From Calvatia gigantea (Eukaryota; Basidiomycota; Agaricomycetes; Agaricales; Lycoperdaceae): a stretch of 64,000 nucleotides of DNA. Location of the stretch: assembly GCA_025093985.1 (NCBI GenBank), contig JACAAK010000007.1, positions 992,001 to 1,056,000 of the forward strand, in the 5' to 3' direction. Below are positions 12,303-24,762 of this stretch, piece after piece; the first letter of the stretch is position 1, and every line of letters begins with the position of its first letter. The position numbers and the translations under genes are program-made. Under the pieces are notes generated by a model. It was not told the origin of the DNA. It saw only the letters and a list, made by a program, of their open reading frames with translations, and did no database searches.

Positions 12303-12790
12303 CTGTTTTGGGTTAAGGGGATCTTGCAGACTTCCGGGCGAATGTATTTACTCACAGACAAGCCCCAGAGGTGAAGCAGACTAGCCAACGTGACTATTGT
12401 TTTGGAATCATGCATCCTGCCTGAAAAGCGTTTCATGAAATGTACCTCAAGAGGAAAGTTGTGGAGGAGTGGCAAGGACCCAAAACCCTACAGTGACTCG
12501 GAATCGGGGACCCTGACATTTACCCTGTCAGGGCTATTCTTCTAAGTGTTCTTTCCTTACATTAATTGATCACTGCCTTCGAAGCCGCAGATGTACATCA
12601 CACCATCTCGGCATTTCTAACAGCCAGCTCACTCGATGTTACATTGTTTGACCCCCCCTTTGCTCGGAATGTGCGGGGTCTGGGGCATTTTCCCGTCCAC
12701 ATCTGGTAGTATGGAAGGTTTGAAAGGTTTGAACCCCATATCTAGCGCAGAAGTGTGTGCTCGGTGATACCTAGTTCCCCACAGACGATT
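12303..12790. promoter_or_regulatory. Shared divergent region between V2 and LAAO-B
   Basis: The sequence between the vWA gene and LAAO-B aligns with 47,280-47,735, between V3 and LAAO-C. It holds the 5' part of V2 (a short exon ending in a GTGAGT donor near 12,354) and the upstream region of LAAO-B. Conservation of the stretch in two cassettes suggests a common divergent promoter. Confidence 0.45.
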
Positions 12791-12794
12791 CTGC

Positions 12795-12800
12795 TTATAA
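12795..12800 (+). promoter_or_regulatory. TATA-like box of LAAO-B
   Basis: TTATAA lies about 45 bases before the LAAO-B start codon. The same box sits at nearly the same distance in LAAO-C (47,691-47,696). Confidence 0.5.
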
Positions 12801-12844
12801 CCCAAGCAGCATCTCCCCAAGTTGAGACACCTTCAATCACAAGA

Positions 12845-14930
12845 ATGTCTGTTTTGCTCGACGCATCCACCCCTACGTTGCCATACGATGCATATGCTCA
12901 TTATGGTCGTCGTATCATCGAGGCGTTTCGCAAGGAAATAGAGGCTGGTCGCATCAGCATCCCCTCGCAGCCCTCCACTCTCGATGCACAAGATCAGACT
13001 GTCCAAGATCCCATTGGAGTTTTGGGAGCTGGTTAGTACCCTCCTTTTCTCCAAAGGGAGATGGTCCGCTTTTCATTGGCTAATATCCTATGCTCGTAGG
13101 ACCTGGCGGGTTGTATACGGCGCTGATTCTCGATGACTTGGGCATTCCGTACAAAATCCTGGAAGCACAGGACCACGTCGGTGGCCGGCTCTTTACATAC
13201 ACTTTCCCTAACACAACAGGGAAGCCCTACAACTACTTTGAAGTCGGTGCTATGCGTTTCCCTAAAATTGACTCCATGAAGCGCGTGTTCCACCTCTTCC
13301 AGTATGACAAACTCAATAAAGATGGCATTGCGCTTAACGCCAAGCTTCGGCCGTTCTACTTTGTCGGCAAGGACGAGAACAATGCGTTCCTCTCCTATAA
13401 TGGTGTTACTGTCAGACAGAACGCTGTTCCAGAGGGTGACCCGTTCAAGGCTAGTGAAGTGATCCAAGGTGTTTCCGACGCAGCTTCGTATATCAAAGTC
13501 GGCGCTACGGCCATTGTCCACGACGTCATTGACCCCTTCGTTACACGTCTCTTGGAGGATTTGAAAACGCCGGGGAAGGATGACGGATGGAAATATCTCC
13601 AGGGTTTTGACATGCACTCCACCCGATCCTACATGTCGACTGCCTACAAACCAAGCAAGAAACTCATCGACCTTGGTGTGCCAGATGCACATTTGCCAAC
13701 AGACGTCGTTAACTGGTGCGAAGCCTTCAACACATCTACTGGATCATACGACCATGCCTTGTCAGAGGCGGTTTTGGGAGCCATCGCGTTTGGTCATATT
13801 CCTGGGTCCTCGGAATCTCGTCCAACGCAATGGTTTTGTATCGAGTTAGTACATCCTTTCGATCTTTCACCTCTATTGCATGAGTTGAGAGTTTATCTCT
13901 TAGTGATGGCGTAAACCAAATCGCGCAATGCATGGCCAAATACATAATAAACGCCAGCCAAACGCTATCACCCTCAACTCGGGAGTAACTGCAATTGGTC
14001 TCAGCCAAGGTGATCAGTACATTGACGTCGTCACGGATGGCAACAAGCATCACCGCTTTTCCCACGTCATTTCCACGATACCCCTCCCTATTCTCCGCAC
14101 GCTCGATATATCTGGTTCCAAACTCACCCCCATGCAAGCCAACGCCCTGCGCCAGCTTAACTACGGACCATCAGTCAAAATTGGGATTCAGTTCAAGACG
14201 GCGTGGTGGATGACAGCTCCAGGCAAGGATGGGAAACTACTCAACATCAAAGGAGGGCAGACGTACACCGATCGAATCTTGCGGACTGTTGTATATCCGT
14301 CGTTTGCAAACGTCGAAGATGGCAAGACGACAACGCTTATTGCGAGCTATTGCTGGAATGAGGACTCGGAGAGGCTTGCGGCCTTGATTGAGAAGGATCA
14401 ACCAAAGCTCAGAGGACTTGTCTTGAGAGAGCTTGCCGAGATACATGGCGTCACTGTTGACTTCCTGCAAGAGCAAATAATCGATTTAAAGGCATGGAGT
14501 TGGACGGGGAACCCATATACGATGGGTGGGTATTCTCATGTTTTTTTTGGGGTCGACTCAAATGTTTTGGTTCTCCTGAATAGGTGCCTTTGCATTTTTC
14601 GGCCCGGGGAAGTTCGGAAATGCGTACACAAGCTTAACGTCTCCTGCCGCTGGCGGTCGTCTTCACTTCGCAGGAGAGGCTATTAGCGTTCGTCATGCAT
14701 GGGTGGAGGGTGCGCTCGATAGCGCCTGGCGAGCTGTCAACGAAATGCTGGTATTTTTCCCCAAGGAATATCGCAAAAAGTTTTTCGCAAATTGGGGCAC
14801 CAATCCCGAATGGATTAGTGCCGGGACACCTCGAGACCGTCAAGGCACCCCGGGAGAGTCTAGTCCCCCGGAGCCAGAGTTTGATTTGGTGTTGCAGCAG
14901 CTGAAACACCTCCGTCCCGAGTACTTTTAG
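12845..14930 (+). pseudogene. LAAO-B, L-amino-acid-oxidase-like gene with one frameshift
   Basis: Exons by comparison with LAAO-C are 12,845-13,031; 13,100-13,844; 13,904-14,525; 14,584-14,930, all bounded by GT-AG introns. Exons 1 and 2 together have the same length as in LAAO-C. Conserved parts are the FAD-binding GAGPGGLYTA motif across the first intron, GGRLFTYTF, and the C-terminal GGRLHFAGEAISVRHAWVEG block. Near 13,943 one base is missing relative to LAAO-C (just after AKYI), which brings a stop into frame; the second half is otherwise open. Everything else looks functional, so either this is a young pseudogene or the missing base is a sequencing error. If intact it would be a flavin amine oxidase releasing hydrogen peroxide. 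Confidence 0.85.
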
Positions 14931-15992
14931 TGGCGAATCTGAAGAACGGGTAGGGAAGGGACTCTACGGAAGCCCATAGGGACCAGGTCTAACTTTGCAT
15001 GTAGCGAGCTGTTTATGGCTTGTGGCCAGGGTCCTGGAACCCCGTTACTCCCTAGTAGTGACTGAAGAGCCGCTTTGCTTTTGTTTCCCTGCCTGATTTT
15101 TAGTTTGCGGTGCATTCCCAGCTTATTCAGCCGGAGACGGCAGCCAGGCCCCGGCGGTCGCAGTGCCAACCGATAATGATTATCCGAAGCACAGCCCAAT
15201 ATCCGCTCAAGGCTCAACGTCAACATTCAACCGGGGTGGCATGCCCAACTTATGGGCTGAGCACTGCAGCTGGAGTAGGTTTGAACTTCGTAAATATTCT
15301 GTGCACAAGTGAGGCGTCATGCTGATCCTCTGATTCCAGTTCTGAACTACAGTCTCGCCTTGCACCGCATCACCCGTGTTTGTCGTCGTCACACCTGCCT
15401 ACTTCAACAGCTCTGAGTCTCAGGCTACAAACATTGCCTGTAACCCCTGACTTTGATAACCTCTACATCGACAATCAGCCAACTGCCGATGTTTTCGCCC
15501 CTTGAGAAGCTGATCGATATCACTACCACCAACGACAAGAGTTGTTTTCCCCAGAGGAAATTGGGTGCGTGATCTCTCGGCTCGAGAGGCCTAACAGTCA
15601 GCCTTTCTTTCCGTTCATCATCGTTGGATACCATATCCGCCTTTCAGTCTAGTTGAGAGTGAAGCTGACCAGCAGGTCGCCGGTCACCAATCTCCAATGC
15701 ACCAACCCCGCATCATCAGGACCTCCGCCTACATTGTGGACAATGGAGCACTAACTCCTACATCCAGAACCTGAATGCTTCACCTCAGGTCAACACCTTG
15801 AACAAGTCCCACACTATGTCCGCCCGCTCACGAGAGGAGCAATTATGTTTGTGCCATAGGTCGTAGTGGCACCAATAGATCATGCTGACTTTGTGCCTGT
15901 AAACCTCGTATTCAATACCATGCAATCACCTTGTTTTCGCAGAATCCTTAATACCTCAACTATCAAAGCAGTGACCTTACCCAAGTTGCAAT
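14931..15992. other. Intergenic region without a recognisable gene
   Basis: Only short open stretches occur, with no family resemblance and no splice-supported model. It separates the LAAO-B cassette from the retrotransposon block. Confidence 0.5.
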
Positions 15993-16395
15993 TGTTAAGA
16001 CGAGTACACCACAATAGCAAACGCTAGTGGTGGAGGGGAGTCGTACTCACTGGGTTTGTTGAGATATTGGTTATAGACAGTAGCTAGTGGATATCTTAGA
16101 GGAATGGTGGGCAGAGGAAAGACTTAATTGTCTAAGGAATGTACACATACTACATAGGTCTTATATATCTAATGTCTCTGGTCTGTGCGCCATTCTACCT
16201 AATACAGGTGAGGTCTTATCTACCAGTAGCATATATAGAGCATACTGTGTACATGGTTCTATTGTAATAGACCATAGCCAGCAACCTAGAGTGTGGTCAT
16301 TGTTTGTTATCTCTCTTCAAGAGTGAAGTACTCAAGATCCTGTTTCAGCTATAAATAGACTGAACCAACGTAGTGGTATGGATCGAGATTCAACA
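15993..16395 (-). repeat. Copia-type LTR of element C1
   Basis: Read on the minus strand it starts TGTTGAATCTCGATCC and ends CTCGTCTTAACA. The start is shared with the LTRs at 26,134, 33,091 and 39,260. It directly follows the polypurine-like stretch and the end of the copia polyprotein on the minus strand, so it is the 3' LTR of C1. It is 403 bp, against 543 bp for the LARD LTRs, and has internal deletions. Confidence 0.75.
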
Positions 16396-18418
16396 CTCCT
16401 CCTCACTTGAAGGAGGGAGATTAACATTTCATCGATCAAGCGGCTTTATCCCAAGCTTCGATATTGGAACCAAAAATAAGTCCTAACTCAGGATGGAAGA
16501 GATTGATTTTGGTTACGCCAAGATTCTTTGTAAAGATATTGGTGGGATTGTCTTGTGAAGACATATCACCAATAACAATAATACCTTCCTCAACTAATTC
16601 TCGCACATAGTGGTAATGAATATCCACATGCTTCAACCGTTTTTCAACAATGGGATTTTCAGTCCAGAATTTGGACCCATCATTGTCACTGTAGAGAATA
16701 GGAGTTGGGTGCTCAATATTGAGCTCCTCCAGAAGCTGTGACAGCCATTTCACTTGTCGTGAAGCATCAGACAGTTCTTTATATTCCACCTCGGTGGATG
16801 ATAGCGAAACCGTCTTTTGTCATCATGAAGTCCAAGTGATAGCACTGGATGTGATCATACAAACATTTCCCAAAACAGATTGGCGGGTTTCAGTATCTTG
16901 AGCCCAATCCAAATTACTGAGACATTCCAACGTCACCGTCAGTTTCCCAGTATTGCCTTCATATTTCAATGCATAGTTCCTTGTCATAGACAAGTACTTT
17001 AGTACATGAATTCCAGTGCAATAGTGTTCAGGTGTGGGGTTAGTGGCATGTTGTGCTAGCTTAACTATGGCAAAGGCTATGTTGGGCCTAGTACCGATCA
17101 TCAAGTACATCAGAGAACCAACCAATTGTTGGTACTTTTGACAGAAGGGGTTTGACACAGTGTCCTTGTTTGTAATAAACTGGAAGCCAGCAGGCAATGG
17201 TGTTTTAGCTGCAGCAGACTGCAGAACCTGGAAGCACTGCAAGATCTTATCTAGGTATTTAACCTGCTGGATGAAGATTTGTCGCTTGGAGTGATTCCTC
17301 GAGATTTTCATCCCAAGGAATTCTTCACAGGGACCGTGATCTCTGCATTCCCACTTTTTGGTGAATTTTCCCTTCAACTCTTTGAGGAGGGGGGAGTTTT
17401 TAATTCCCAAGAAGTTCACATCATCAACATAAACAATGGCTACTACAAGCTCTTTCGTTTTTGGATGTCTGTGAAAATATACAGTGTAGTCAGATTTGCA
17501 GCAGGTAAATCCCAGCTCAATCATGGATTGATGCAATTCTTTCCACTACTGGCGACCAGCTTGTTTAAGGCTGTAAATTGCTCACTTTAGCCTCCACACC
17601 TTCCCTTCCTGCCCGGGAAGTCGAAACCCTTCAGGCTGTTCCATATATATTTCCTCATCCAGTTTGCCATATAAATAGGCTGTTTTTACGTCAATGCTAT
17701 GTATATCCCAATCATGGATTGCAGCGAGTGCGAAGCTTATGCGCGTAGACTCATAGCGGACAACTGGTGAGAAAAGCTCATTATAGTCGATGCCTTCAAT
17801 CTGCAAGAAACCCTTCACAACTAGGTGAGCTTGCAGGCAGCCATTGGACTTTTCGAGAAATACCCAACAGTTTTTAACTGTCCTCCTTCCTTTCGGAAGA
17901 TCTACCAATTCATACACTCCGTGTTTTTTCAATGCATTGAGTTTCTTGATACACGCAGCCATCCATTTTGCCTTGATGGGCTCAGGAAGCTTAAGCATGT
18001 CACGGAAAGTTTCAGGCTCTCTGTGTGCAGTATTATGTACCATTTGTATCAAGAAATTGATCAGTTTTACTCCTCCCTCAGTGACAAGCCTTTCAAGATC
18101 CATATCATTTACATCGTGAGATGTCAGATCATGAATTTCAGGCATAGGTGGCAGCTCTGGACATGGAGGGAGCTGAAATGGAGGCATATCAAAGGGTTGT
18201 GGTGGGTACTGCTCAGCACGAACTCTTTGCCTCACGTATTCAGGATGGTTAGTCCTTGCTCTACACTCTCAGATTATTTCATCCAGAGGGGCATTGGCAT
18301 GAACATGCTGCCTTTGCCTCTGCTGCTCTTATCGGTAAGTCCAATCTATTTCTCTTTCAATAGAAATTGGACACCTATTCTCTCCATACATATTCCCTGG
18401 TCTAACAGGAGGCCTACC
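16396..18418 (-). mobile_element. C1, Ty1/copia polyprotein fragment (integrase tail, RT, RNase H)
   Basis: The minus strand encodes the C-terminal half of a copia polyprotein in one frame broken by stops (for example at 17,582-17,584). From about 18,235 down come the linker region and the start of reverse transcriptase (KAKWMAACIKKLNALKKHGV, SIDVKTAYLYGKLDEEIYM). The catalytic IVYVDDVNFLG lies near 17,425, then PLPAG and SLMYLMIGTRPNIAFAI. RNase H ends near 16,436 with KHVDIHYHYVRELV. The 5' half is missing: homology ends at 18,418, where the 5' LTR of gypsy element G1 starts. Position of the YVDD motif and RT-RNase H order identify copia rather than gypsy. Not autonomous. Confidence 0.88.
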
Positions 18419-18725
18419 TGTTGTGAATTTTCACCAGTCATATCGCATTCTCTATATTCGTCTACATTCCTACCTCCTGTGTACCTGTTTCATCTATTCC
18501 TGTCTGCACGATCTCCGAGCTCTGACTCATAACTACTATGCTATAGACATCGGACGTTTTATGTAGTTATCTCCATCCATTCAACTGGATGGTCCTTCTG
18601 TATTTAAGCATACATACATGCTCCTGTATTTGGTACACTTAACCACCTAGTTTCCCTTCCCTTATTCGCCCTCAAGTCTTAGCCTAAGTTGCAACCTGAG
18701 GTTTACTCAGACTAAGGTCGTAACA
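18419..18725 (+). repeat. 5' LTR of G1
   Basis: It starts TGTTGTGAATTTTC and ends GGTCGTAACA. It is followed by TTTGGTTAAGCATCC, the presumed primer-binding region, which is identical at the same place in G2. Confidence 0.9.
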
Positions 18726-18804
18726 TTTGGTTAAGCATCCCTACCTCACCTTGCAAGGAGTAGGCTGAAACAGGCCTGAACAGAAGCAACCCAGGAACTA
18801 GTAT

Positions 18805-19920
18805 ATGAGCTCGAACCCAGACGAATATAGAGAACCAAACCTCGAAATCACTGATGACGAAACAGAAACATCAGATGAAGAAGAAACAGGGAACCCCGAA
18901 GTACCTGAAGAAACACACGACGAACCTGGAGCAAACCCAGCAGAAGAAGAAGTGTTATCAGAACTTCTAAACGAACTTGACCTAGCAGAGGAAGAGATAG
19001 CACATCAGGAGAAATCAGACGAATCAAGCTTGGACGAAACAGAATCAGAAACCAACTCCAATATAACTGACAATGCAGTAGTACCTGTGACAATGTCCAG
19101 TGGGAAAGGCCTAGTACCAGACCCAGGATTCTTCGATGGCACCTGCACCAAGTTCGATGACTGGTGGAGAGCAATGATGCTCTTCATGAAATTCAACAAG
19201 ATAGTCTCGGCAGACGATAAAGCTATAGCCATCTTAGCTAGACTGTGAGGAGGAACTGCAGGAGCATATGCAGCCATGAGAGCACCAGCTATCCTAGAAT
19301 CTGAGGATTCAGTGGACTGGAAAGTCTTCTCCGAAGAATTTAGAAGAACCTTCTCAGATGATGCCTCAAACAGCAAAGCCGAATGGCAAATCAAAAAATT
19401 CAAACAAGGAAACCGAAACACTGCCGACTACTTGATCGAATTCAAGATGCTAAAAAGCAAGGCCAAGACCGACAGCAAGCATGCTATGTTCCTACTTAGA
19501 AAGAATGCTTGACAAGACATCATACATACGATCACAGGCTATCCACCCTCAGCTAGGCCAGACACATATGCAGAATGGAAAGAAGCCATATTGTCCATCA
19601 GACAAGGATACGAGGCATCCAAATACCGAGGAGACAGGAAAACAAACACTGGCACCACTTATGGGGGAATGGGTGAACCCATGGAGATAGGAAGCAGACG
19701 TCATATCTTCAATGACAAAGGAGAACCCAAGTGCTACAACTGTGGCATTTTTGGCCATATTGCCAAAGATTGCAAAAAACCCAAGGGGTTAATATGCTAC
19801 AACTGTGGAAAAAGGGGGCACATAGCCAAAGCCTGTACCGTACCCAAGAAAATCCAAGTCTGGGGAGTAGAGGAAGCTACCAACGAAGAAGAAAAGGATT
19901 TTTCCGAAGACTCCAAGTAG
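18805..19920 (+). pseudogene. G1 gag
   Basis: One reading frame from ATG 18,805 to TAG 19,918-19,920, broken by TGA at 19,246 and 19,510. The first 90 residues are very acidic (Glu/Asp-rich). A capsid-like segment follows (FDDWWRAMMLFMKFNK, EEFRRTFSDD). Two CCHC zinc knuckles lie at about 19,733-19,840 (CYNCGIFGHIAKDC and CYNCGKRGHIAKAC). Gag would form the particle and package RNA. The TGA at 19,510 replaces an Arg codon kept in G2; the one at 19,246 is also TGA in G2. Confidence 0.85.
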
Positions 19921-22900
19921 GCGCTACCTCGAGAGTCAAAAAGCTTGTATCTAGGATATCAGACAAATTCTACACGATTCCTCAGAGAAGAAAGTGCGAA
20001 CTGAATCTAAAAGGAAAAATACAAATGGCAGGAAAGGAGATAATAGTCAACACCATCGTAGACTCAGGGTACACAACCAGCAGCATCAGCAAAAAACTAG
20101 TAGACGAAGAAGGACTCCCTACCCGGAAATTGGAACGACAAATCGTGGTACTAAATGCAGATGGAACGCCCAACCAAGGTGGAAAAGTAACAGAAACCAC
20201 GACAATTAACATCGACATCCAGGGACATAAAGAACAAATCGAGGCCTCTATCGTACAACTACAAGACAGAGCGGAAATCTTTCTAGGACATGATTGGCTG
20301 GTCAAACATAACCCAGAAGTAGACTGGAACAATGGAGAAATCAAGTTCACCTGGTGTCCACCAGACTGCCAATTTCCCCATCAGAACATTGCTATCACTG
20401 AAAAACTGTGAAGCATAATGGCCACAGAAGACCTATGGGAAGAAGAAGACGAACCAGACCCAACTAAACCAGAAGACCTGCCAGACTATGTACAACCATT
20501 CATGCACTTATTCAACAAGATGACGTTCGACAAGCTTCCAGAACAAACTGAATGGGACTACGAGATAGTCCTAATGGAAGACGCCCCAAAAGAAATAAGT
20601 GCGGGAACATATAATATGACGGTTAAAGAACAGGACAAACTCAAGTCGTTCATCAGGGAAAACCTAGAATCAGGATGAATATGACCGTCGAAATCCCCAT
20701 ATGTAGTGCCAACATTCTTCATCCTGAAGAAAGACAGGTCCAAAAGGCTGATCCAGAACTATAGATGGCTAAACAATGTGGTCATCAAAGATAAAACTCT
20801 GTTGCCAAGAATTGGTGAAGTAATTGACAAACTTGGAAAAGCCAAATACTTCAACAAGCTGGACATCATCTGGGGATACAACAATGTCAGGATCAAAGAG
20901 GGAGATGAATGGAAGGCGGCCTTCCTTACCAATGAAGGGCTCTTTGAACCTACGGTCATGTATTTTGGCCTAAGCAACTCGCCAGGAATGTTCTCCAGAA
21001 TGATGACAAGCATCTTCCATGACCTCTTACAAAACGGAGACATTGTAAACTATATGGATGACTTTGCCATTCTGGGAGACACTAAGGAGCAACTAAAGGA
21101 ACGGACAGTACGATTCCTGGAATGAGCAGCCCAGTATAATCTATGCTTCAAACGGACCAAGTGCATTTTTGATGCAGAAGAAATCCCCATGCTAGGAGTT
21201 AAAGTGGGACATGGATGAATCGAAATGGAAGAAGACAAAGTAAAATCAGTATGAGAATGGCCCGAACCCAAAAACATCAAGGGAGTAGAGAGGTTCCTGG
21301 GGTTTGCAAACTATTATCGATGCTTCATCAAAAACTTTAGCATGATTGCAGGACCCCTAAACAAGCTCAAAGGAGCAGCCACATGGGAATGGACGCAAGA
21401 GCACCAGAACTCATTCAATCAACTCAAGAAACGCATCACCGAGGAACTAGTCCTGACACTACCACAAAGGCACGGCCAATTCAGAGTAGAAGTCGATGCA
21501 TCAGATTATGCATTAGGGGGGGTACTCTCACAACTACAAGAAGAAAAATGGCATCCTATCACCTTCACATCACGAACCCTGTCACCGGCAGAACAGAACT
21601 ATGAAATATATGACAAGGAACTGCTGGCCATTGTCCATGCCCTAAAAGAATGGAGACATTACCTCCTAGATGCTGAAGAACGATTCAAAATCTGGACGGA
21701 CCATGAGAACCTGAAGTATTACCAAGAACCACAAAAACTAAATGGGCGACAGGCACAGTAGTATCTGTGACTACAAGACTACGACTTCACACTATGACAT
21801 GTACCAGGGAAAACAAACACGAAAGCCAACCTTCTGTCCCGCATCTACCAAATGCCAGAAGAACAAGAAGATAAACTAGTCACCATGATTCGAGAAAGCT
21901 GGCTACAGACGGAGGGCACAGACAGCATAGTACTCCTACGAGCAGAACTATTCATCGAGCCAAACTTTCTAGAGCGAATTCGAAACCGGACCCAGCGGGA
22001 AACAGTAGTCCTAACTGAGCTGAGGAAGCAAGGGTCCCAACTCACCGAGGATGGCGGAATAATCTACAAGCAGAATAGTGCATATGTTCCACCCAATCAG
22101 AAACTATGAGAGGAAGTCCTAATACAGTACCATGACACCCCAGATGCGGGACACCCAGGTCAACACAGGATGACAGAATTAATCAGCCGAGACTACTGGT
22201 GGCCATCAATACGAAAAGACATCAAAAAGTATATCCGGGGGTGTCAAGCCTGTCAAAGAGCCAAGTCTAGAACGACACTGCTCAAATCGCCACTACATCC
22301 CCTTCTGATACCAAATGGGCCCTGGGAAGAAATTAGTATTGACATGATCGGACCATTGCCAGAGTCTAAAGAAAAAGACGCAATACTAGTCATTGTGGAT
22401 CGCTTCACAAAAATGATACGACTCTCAGCGACAACCACAGATGCATCGTCTAAAGATATTGCAAGGATATACCGGGACGAAATATGGAAGCTACATGGAC
22501 TGCCGAGGAAAGTGCTTAGTGACCAAGGACCTCAATTCGCATCAGAATTCACCAAGGAGCTGTTCAAAGGGCTCGGCATTGAATGAAATCTATCAACTGC
22601 ATATCATCCACAAATAGACGGTCAAACCGAGCACATTAACAGAGAAGTAGAGACCTATATCCGCCTGTACTGCAACTATGACCAGAATGACTGGGCAGAA
22701 TGGCTCCCCATTGCAGAATTTCAGTACAATGACAAACGACATGGAGGAACACAAGAAACACCATTTTTCCTAAATTATGGAAGAAATCCATGGAAAGACA
22801 AAGGCGAGCCAATAACAAACAGCCCTGTCGCCACAGCATTCCTAGAACGACTACAGCGTGCCCAAGACAATGCCTCATCAGCACTACGGACATATCAAGA

Positions 22901-23441
22901 AAAGATGAAACAGCAATACGACCACAGCAGAACCCACACCAGCATTTATCAAACAGGAGATAAAGTATGGTTAGAAAGCACCAATATCCATACCAATCAA
23001 TCATCAAAGAAGCTAGGCCAAAAATGGTATGGACCTTTCCTTATTAAGGAAAAGATAGGAGAAGCAGCATATCGGCTGAAACTGCCAGATGGATGGGCCA
23101 TCCATGATGTATTCAACAAACAGCTCCTGATACCAGTACACCAGGCAGAGTTCCCGAGTCAAAAACAGCCATCAGTGCCCGACCTGGTGATCATCAACAA
23201 TGAAGAAGAGTATGAAGTAGACGAGATCCACAGACGACGAAAGCATGGAAGGGGCTATCAATTCCTGGTCCACTGGAAGGGGTACAGCAATGAAGAAGAT
23301 ACGTGGACAGCAGAGTCTAACCTGGAAAACGCTAAAGACACCATAAGAGACTACCTGAAAAGGCATCTGGAGGATACCCATAAAAGAGGGGGCAGAAAAC
23401 ACAAAAAAGCAGCAAACAAGCAACCCAGACAAAGGAACTAA
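19921..23441 (+). pseudogene. G1 pol (protease, RT, RNase H, integrase, chromodomain)
   Basis: Pol is in a different frame from gag and overlaps its end. Order: an aspartic-protease DSG motif at 20,061-20,069; reverse transcriptase (KKDRSKRLIQNYRWLN; catalytic YMDD at 21,051-21,062); RNase H (EVDASDYALGGVLSQLQ); zinc-binding integrase N-terminus (CQACQRAKSR); integrase core (DMIGPLPESK, SDQGPQFASEF); and a chromodomain (FLVHWKGYSNEEDTW) near 23,260-23,320. The frame stays the same to the TAA at 23,439-23,441 but is cut by stops near 20,410, 20,676, 21,123, 21,218, 21,253, 21,759, 22,107 and 22,584. Several sit where the G2 copy has CGA or CGG arginine codons. The chromodomain places it among chromoviruses, whose integrases target modified chromatin. 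Confidence 0.9.
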
Positions 23442-23447
23442 ACAAAC

Positions 23448-24436
23448 ATGCCTGCCTCCCAATCCAACCGCATCGCTATCGACTCCCTTGTCCATCCCAC
23501 CCCCACCAGAATCTCCTCTCTTCCATTCCCCAAGCCAGGCAACAGCCGAGCACCTGCTCCCCAGGGAACTCGTTTCAATCTCGCTAAGACACCATCCCCT
23601 GCACAAGGACTCCTTGAAGCCTTGCTCAAAGATGTCAACAAGGCAACCAACAGCGAAATCGAGAACATTACTGCCCAGAACAAACGATTGGTAGTAAACT
23701 GACACATTACCCTTGCCACCGTGTGTATCACCTTTGCTGATATGTATGCCGGATTCACCAACGCCTCCTCCTCCACTAACCAGCATATCCCTGCCATCTT
23801 CCGGGCACTAGACCAGTCTACCCTCACCCCTAACAAAAAAGATCGTGTCCAAGGACTCCAAAGCTGAATCGATTTGGGCCTTGAGGTCTTTAATCACCTC
23901 GACATCGCCAATATATTCCTAGAGCTCGCTGACATAACTATGAAGTTACTCGGAAGAGACAAGTCAAATGAAGACCCCGACATCAACACCTTGGTCAATA
24001 GAATCCATATCACCCTGTCCAAACTACATGACACTGTCAACCCCACACTACCGACCTGCGCTGATACCCCTATGGATGAGGAAACCATGGTTTCAATGAA
24101 AGAAGAGGTCAATGCCCTCCATCGCTTCATTAAAACCATCACACCGCCACAACTCATATCAGTTTTTCTCCCACCCACAAGGTTCCGCACTGTGTTGCCA
24201 GGACAAGAAAAGGACCAACATTATTGGAACTTAATAGTCAAGAACTACTGAGACAACTCCACCACCACCGATTTCCCATACAATGGTGTCCCAGTCCCTA
24301 TCTAATAAGATGGGTGAAGCCACTCACCCATCTTCTTAGTGCACTCCAATGAAGGAAAGTTTCTCATCACCGCCACTAAAAAAGCACTTGCCGCTGCAGT
24401 TGTAAACAGAGACTTCAATGAGCTTCCTGAGGTATG
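23448..24436 (+). pseudogene. G1 ORF3, conserved extra ORF of unknown function
   Basis: A start codon lies six bases after the pol stop, in the same frame. The frame runs about 330 codons to TGA 24,434-24,436, just before the polypurine-like TAATTGGGGGG and the 3' LTR, with several internal stops. It begins with a Ser/Pro-rich stretch, then a helical region (LLEALLKDVNKATNSEIEN), a central block (FADMYAGFTNASSSTNQHIP), a segment MDEETMVSMKEEVNAL, and ends with an aromatic block (KDQHYWNLIVKNY). The same protein occurs in G2 and, diverged, in G3. No signal peptide or membrane segment is evident, so it does not look like an envelope gene despite its env-like position. Confidence 0.75.
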
Positions 24437-24455
24437 AAGCCTAATTGGGGGGTAT

Positions 24456-24762
24456 TGTTGTGAATTTTCACCAGTCATATCGCATTCTCTATATTTGTCT
24501 ACATTCCTACCTTCTGTGTACCTGTTTCATCTATTCCTGTCTGCACGATCTCCGAGCTCTGACTCATAACTACTATGCTATAGACATCGGACGTTTCATG
24601 TAGTTATCTCCATCCATTCAACTGGATGGTCCTTCTGTATTTAAGCATACATACATGCTCCTGTATTTGGTATGCTTAACCACCTAGTTTCCCTTCCCTT
24701 ATTCACCCTTAAGTCTTAGCCTAAGTTGCAACCTGAGGTTTACTCAGACTAAGGTCATAACA
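24456..24762 (+). repeat. 3' LTR of G1
   Basis: 307 bases, TGTTGTGAATTTTC to GGTCATAACA, preceded by a G-run polypurine-like tract. It matches the 5' LTR except for a few mainly C/T and G/A changes. Confidence 0.9.

Larger units (their letters stand above)
18419..24762 (+). mobile_element. G1, full-length Ty3/gypsy chromovirus
   Basis: A complete element with 307-base LTRs at 18,419-18,725 and 24,456-24,762 (TGTTGTGAA... to ...TAACA). The internal order is gag, then pol (protease, reverse transcriptase, RNase H, integrase, chromodomain), then an extra ORF3. Both LTRs are the same length and differ at fewer than about a dozen sites, nearly all transitions. Flanking bases do not match (CTACC left, AATGC right), so no target duplication is visible; on the right it abuts another gypsy tail (G3), which suggests recombination after insertion. 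Several in-frame stops make this copy non-autonomous. Confidence 0.92.

Noticed and set aside
17825..18532. 235-codon plus-strand frame opposite the copia polyprotein
   Set aside because: It is the antisense of reverse transcriptase coding sequence on the minus strand.
22636..23786. Long minus-strand frames opposite G1 integrase and ORF3
   Set aside because: They mirror the coding strand of the element and show no motifs of their own.
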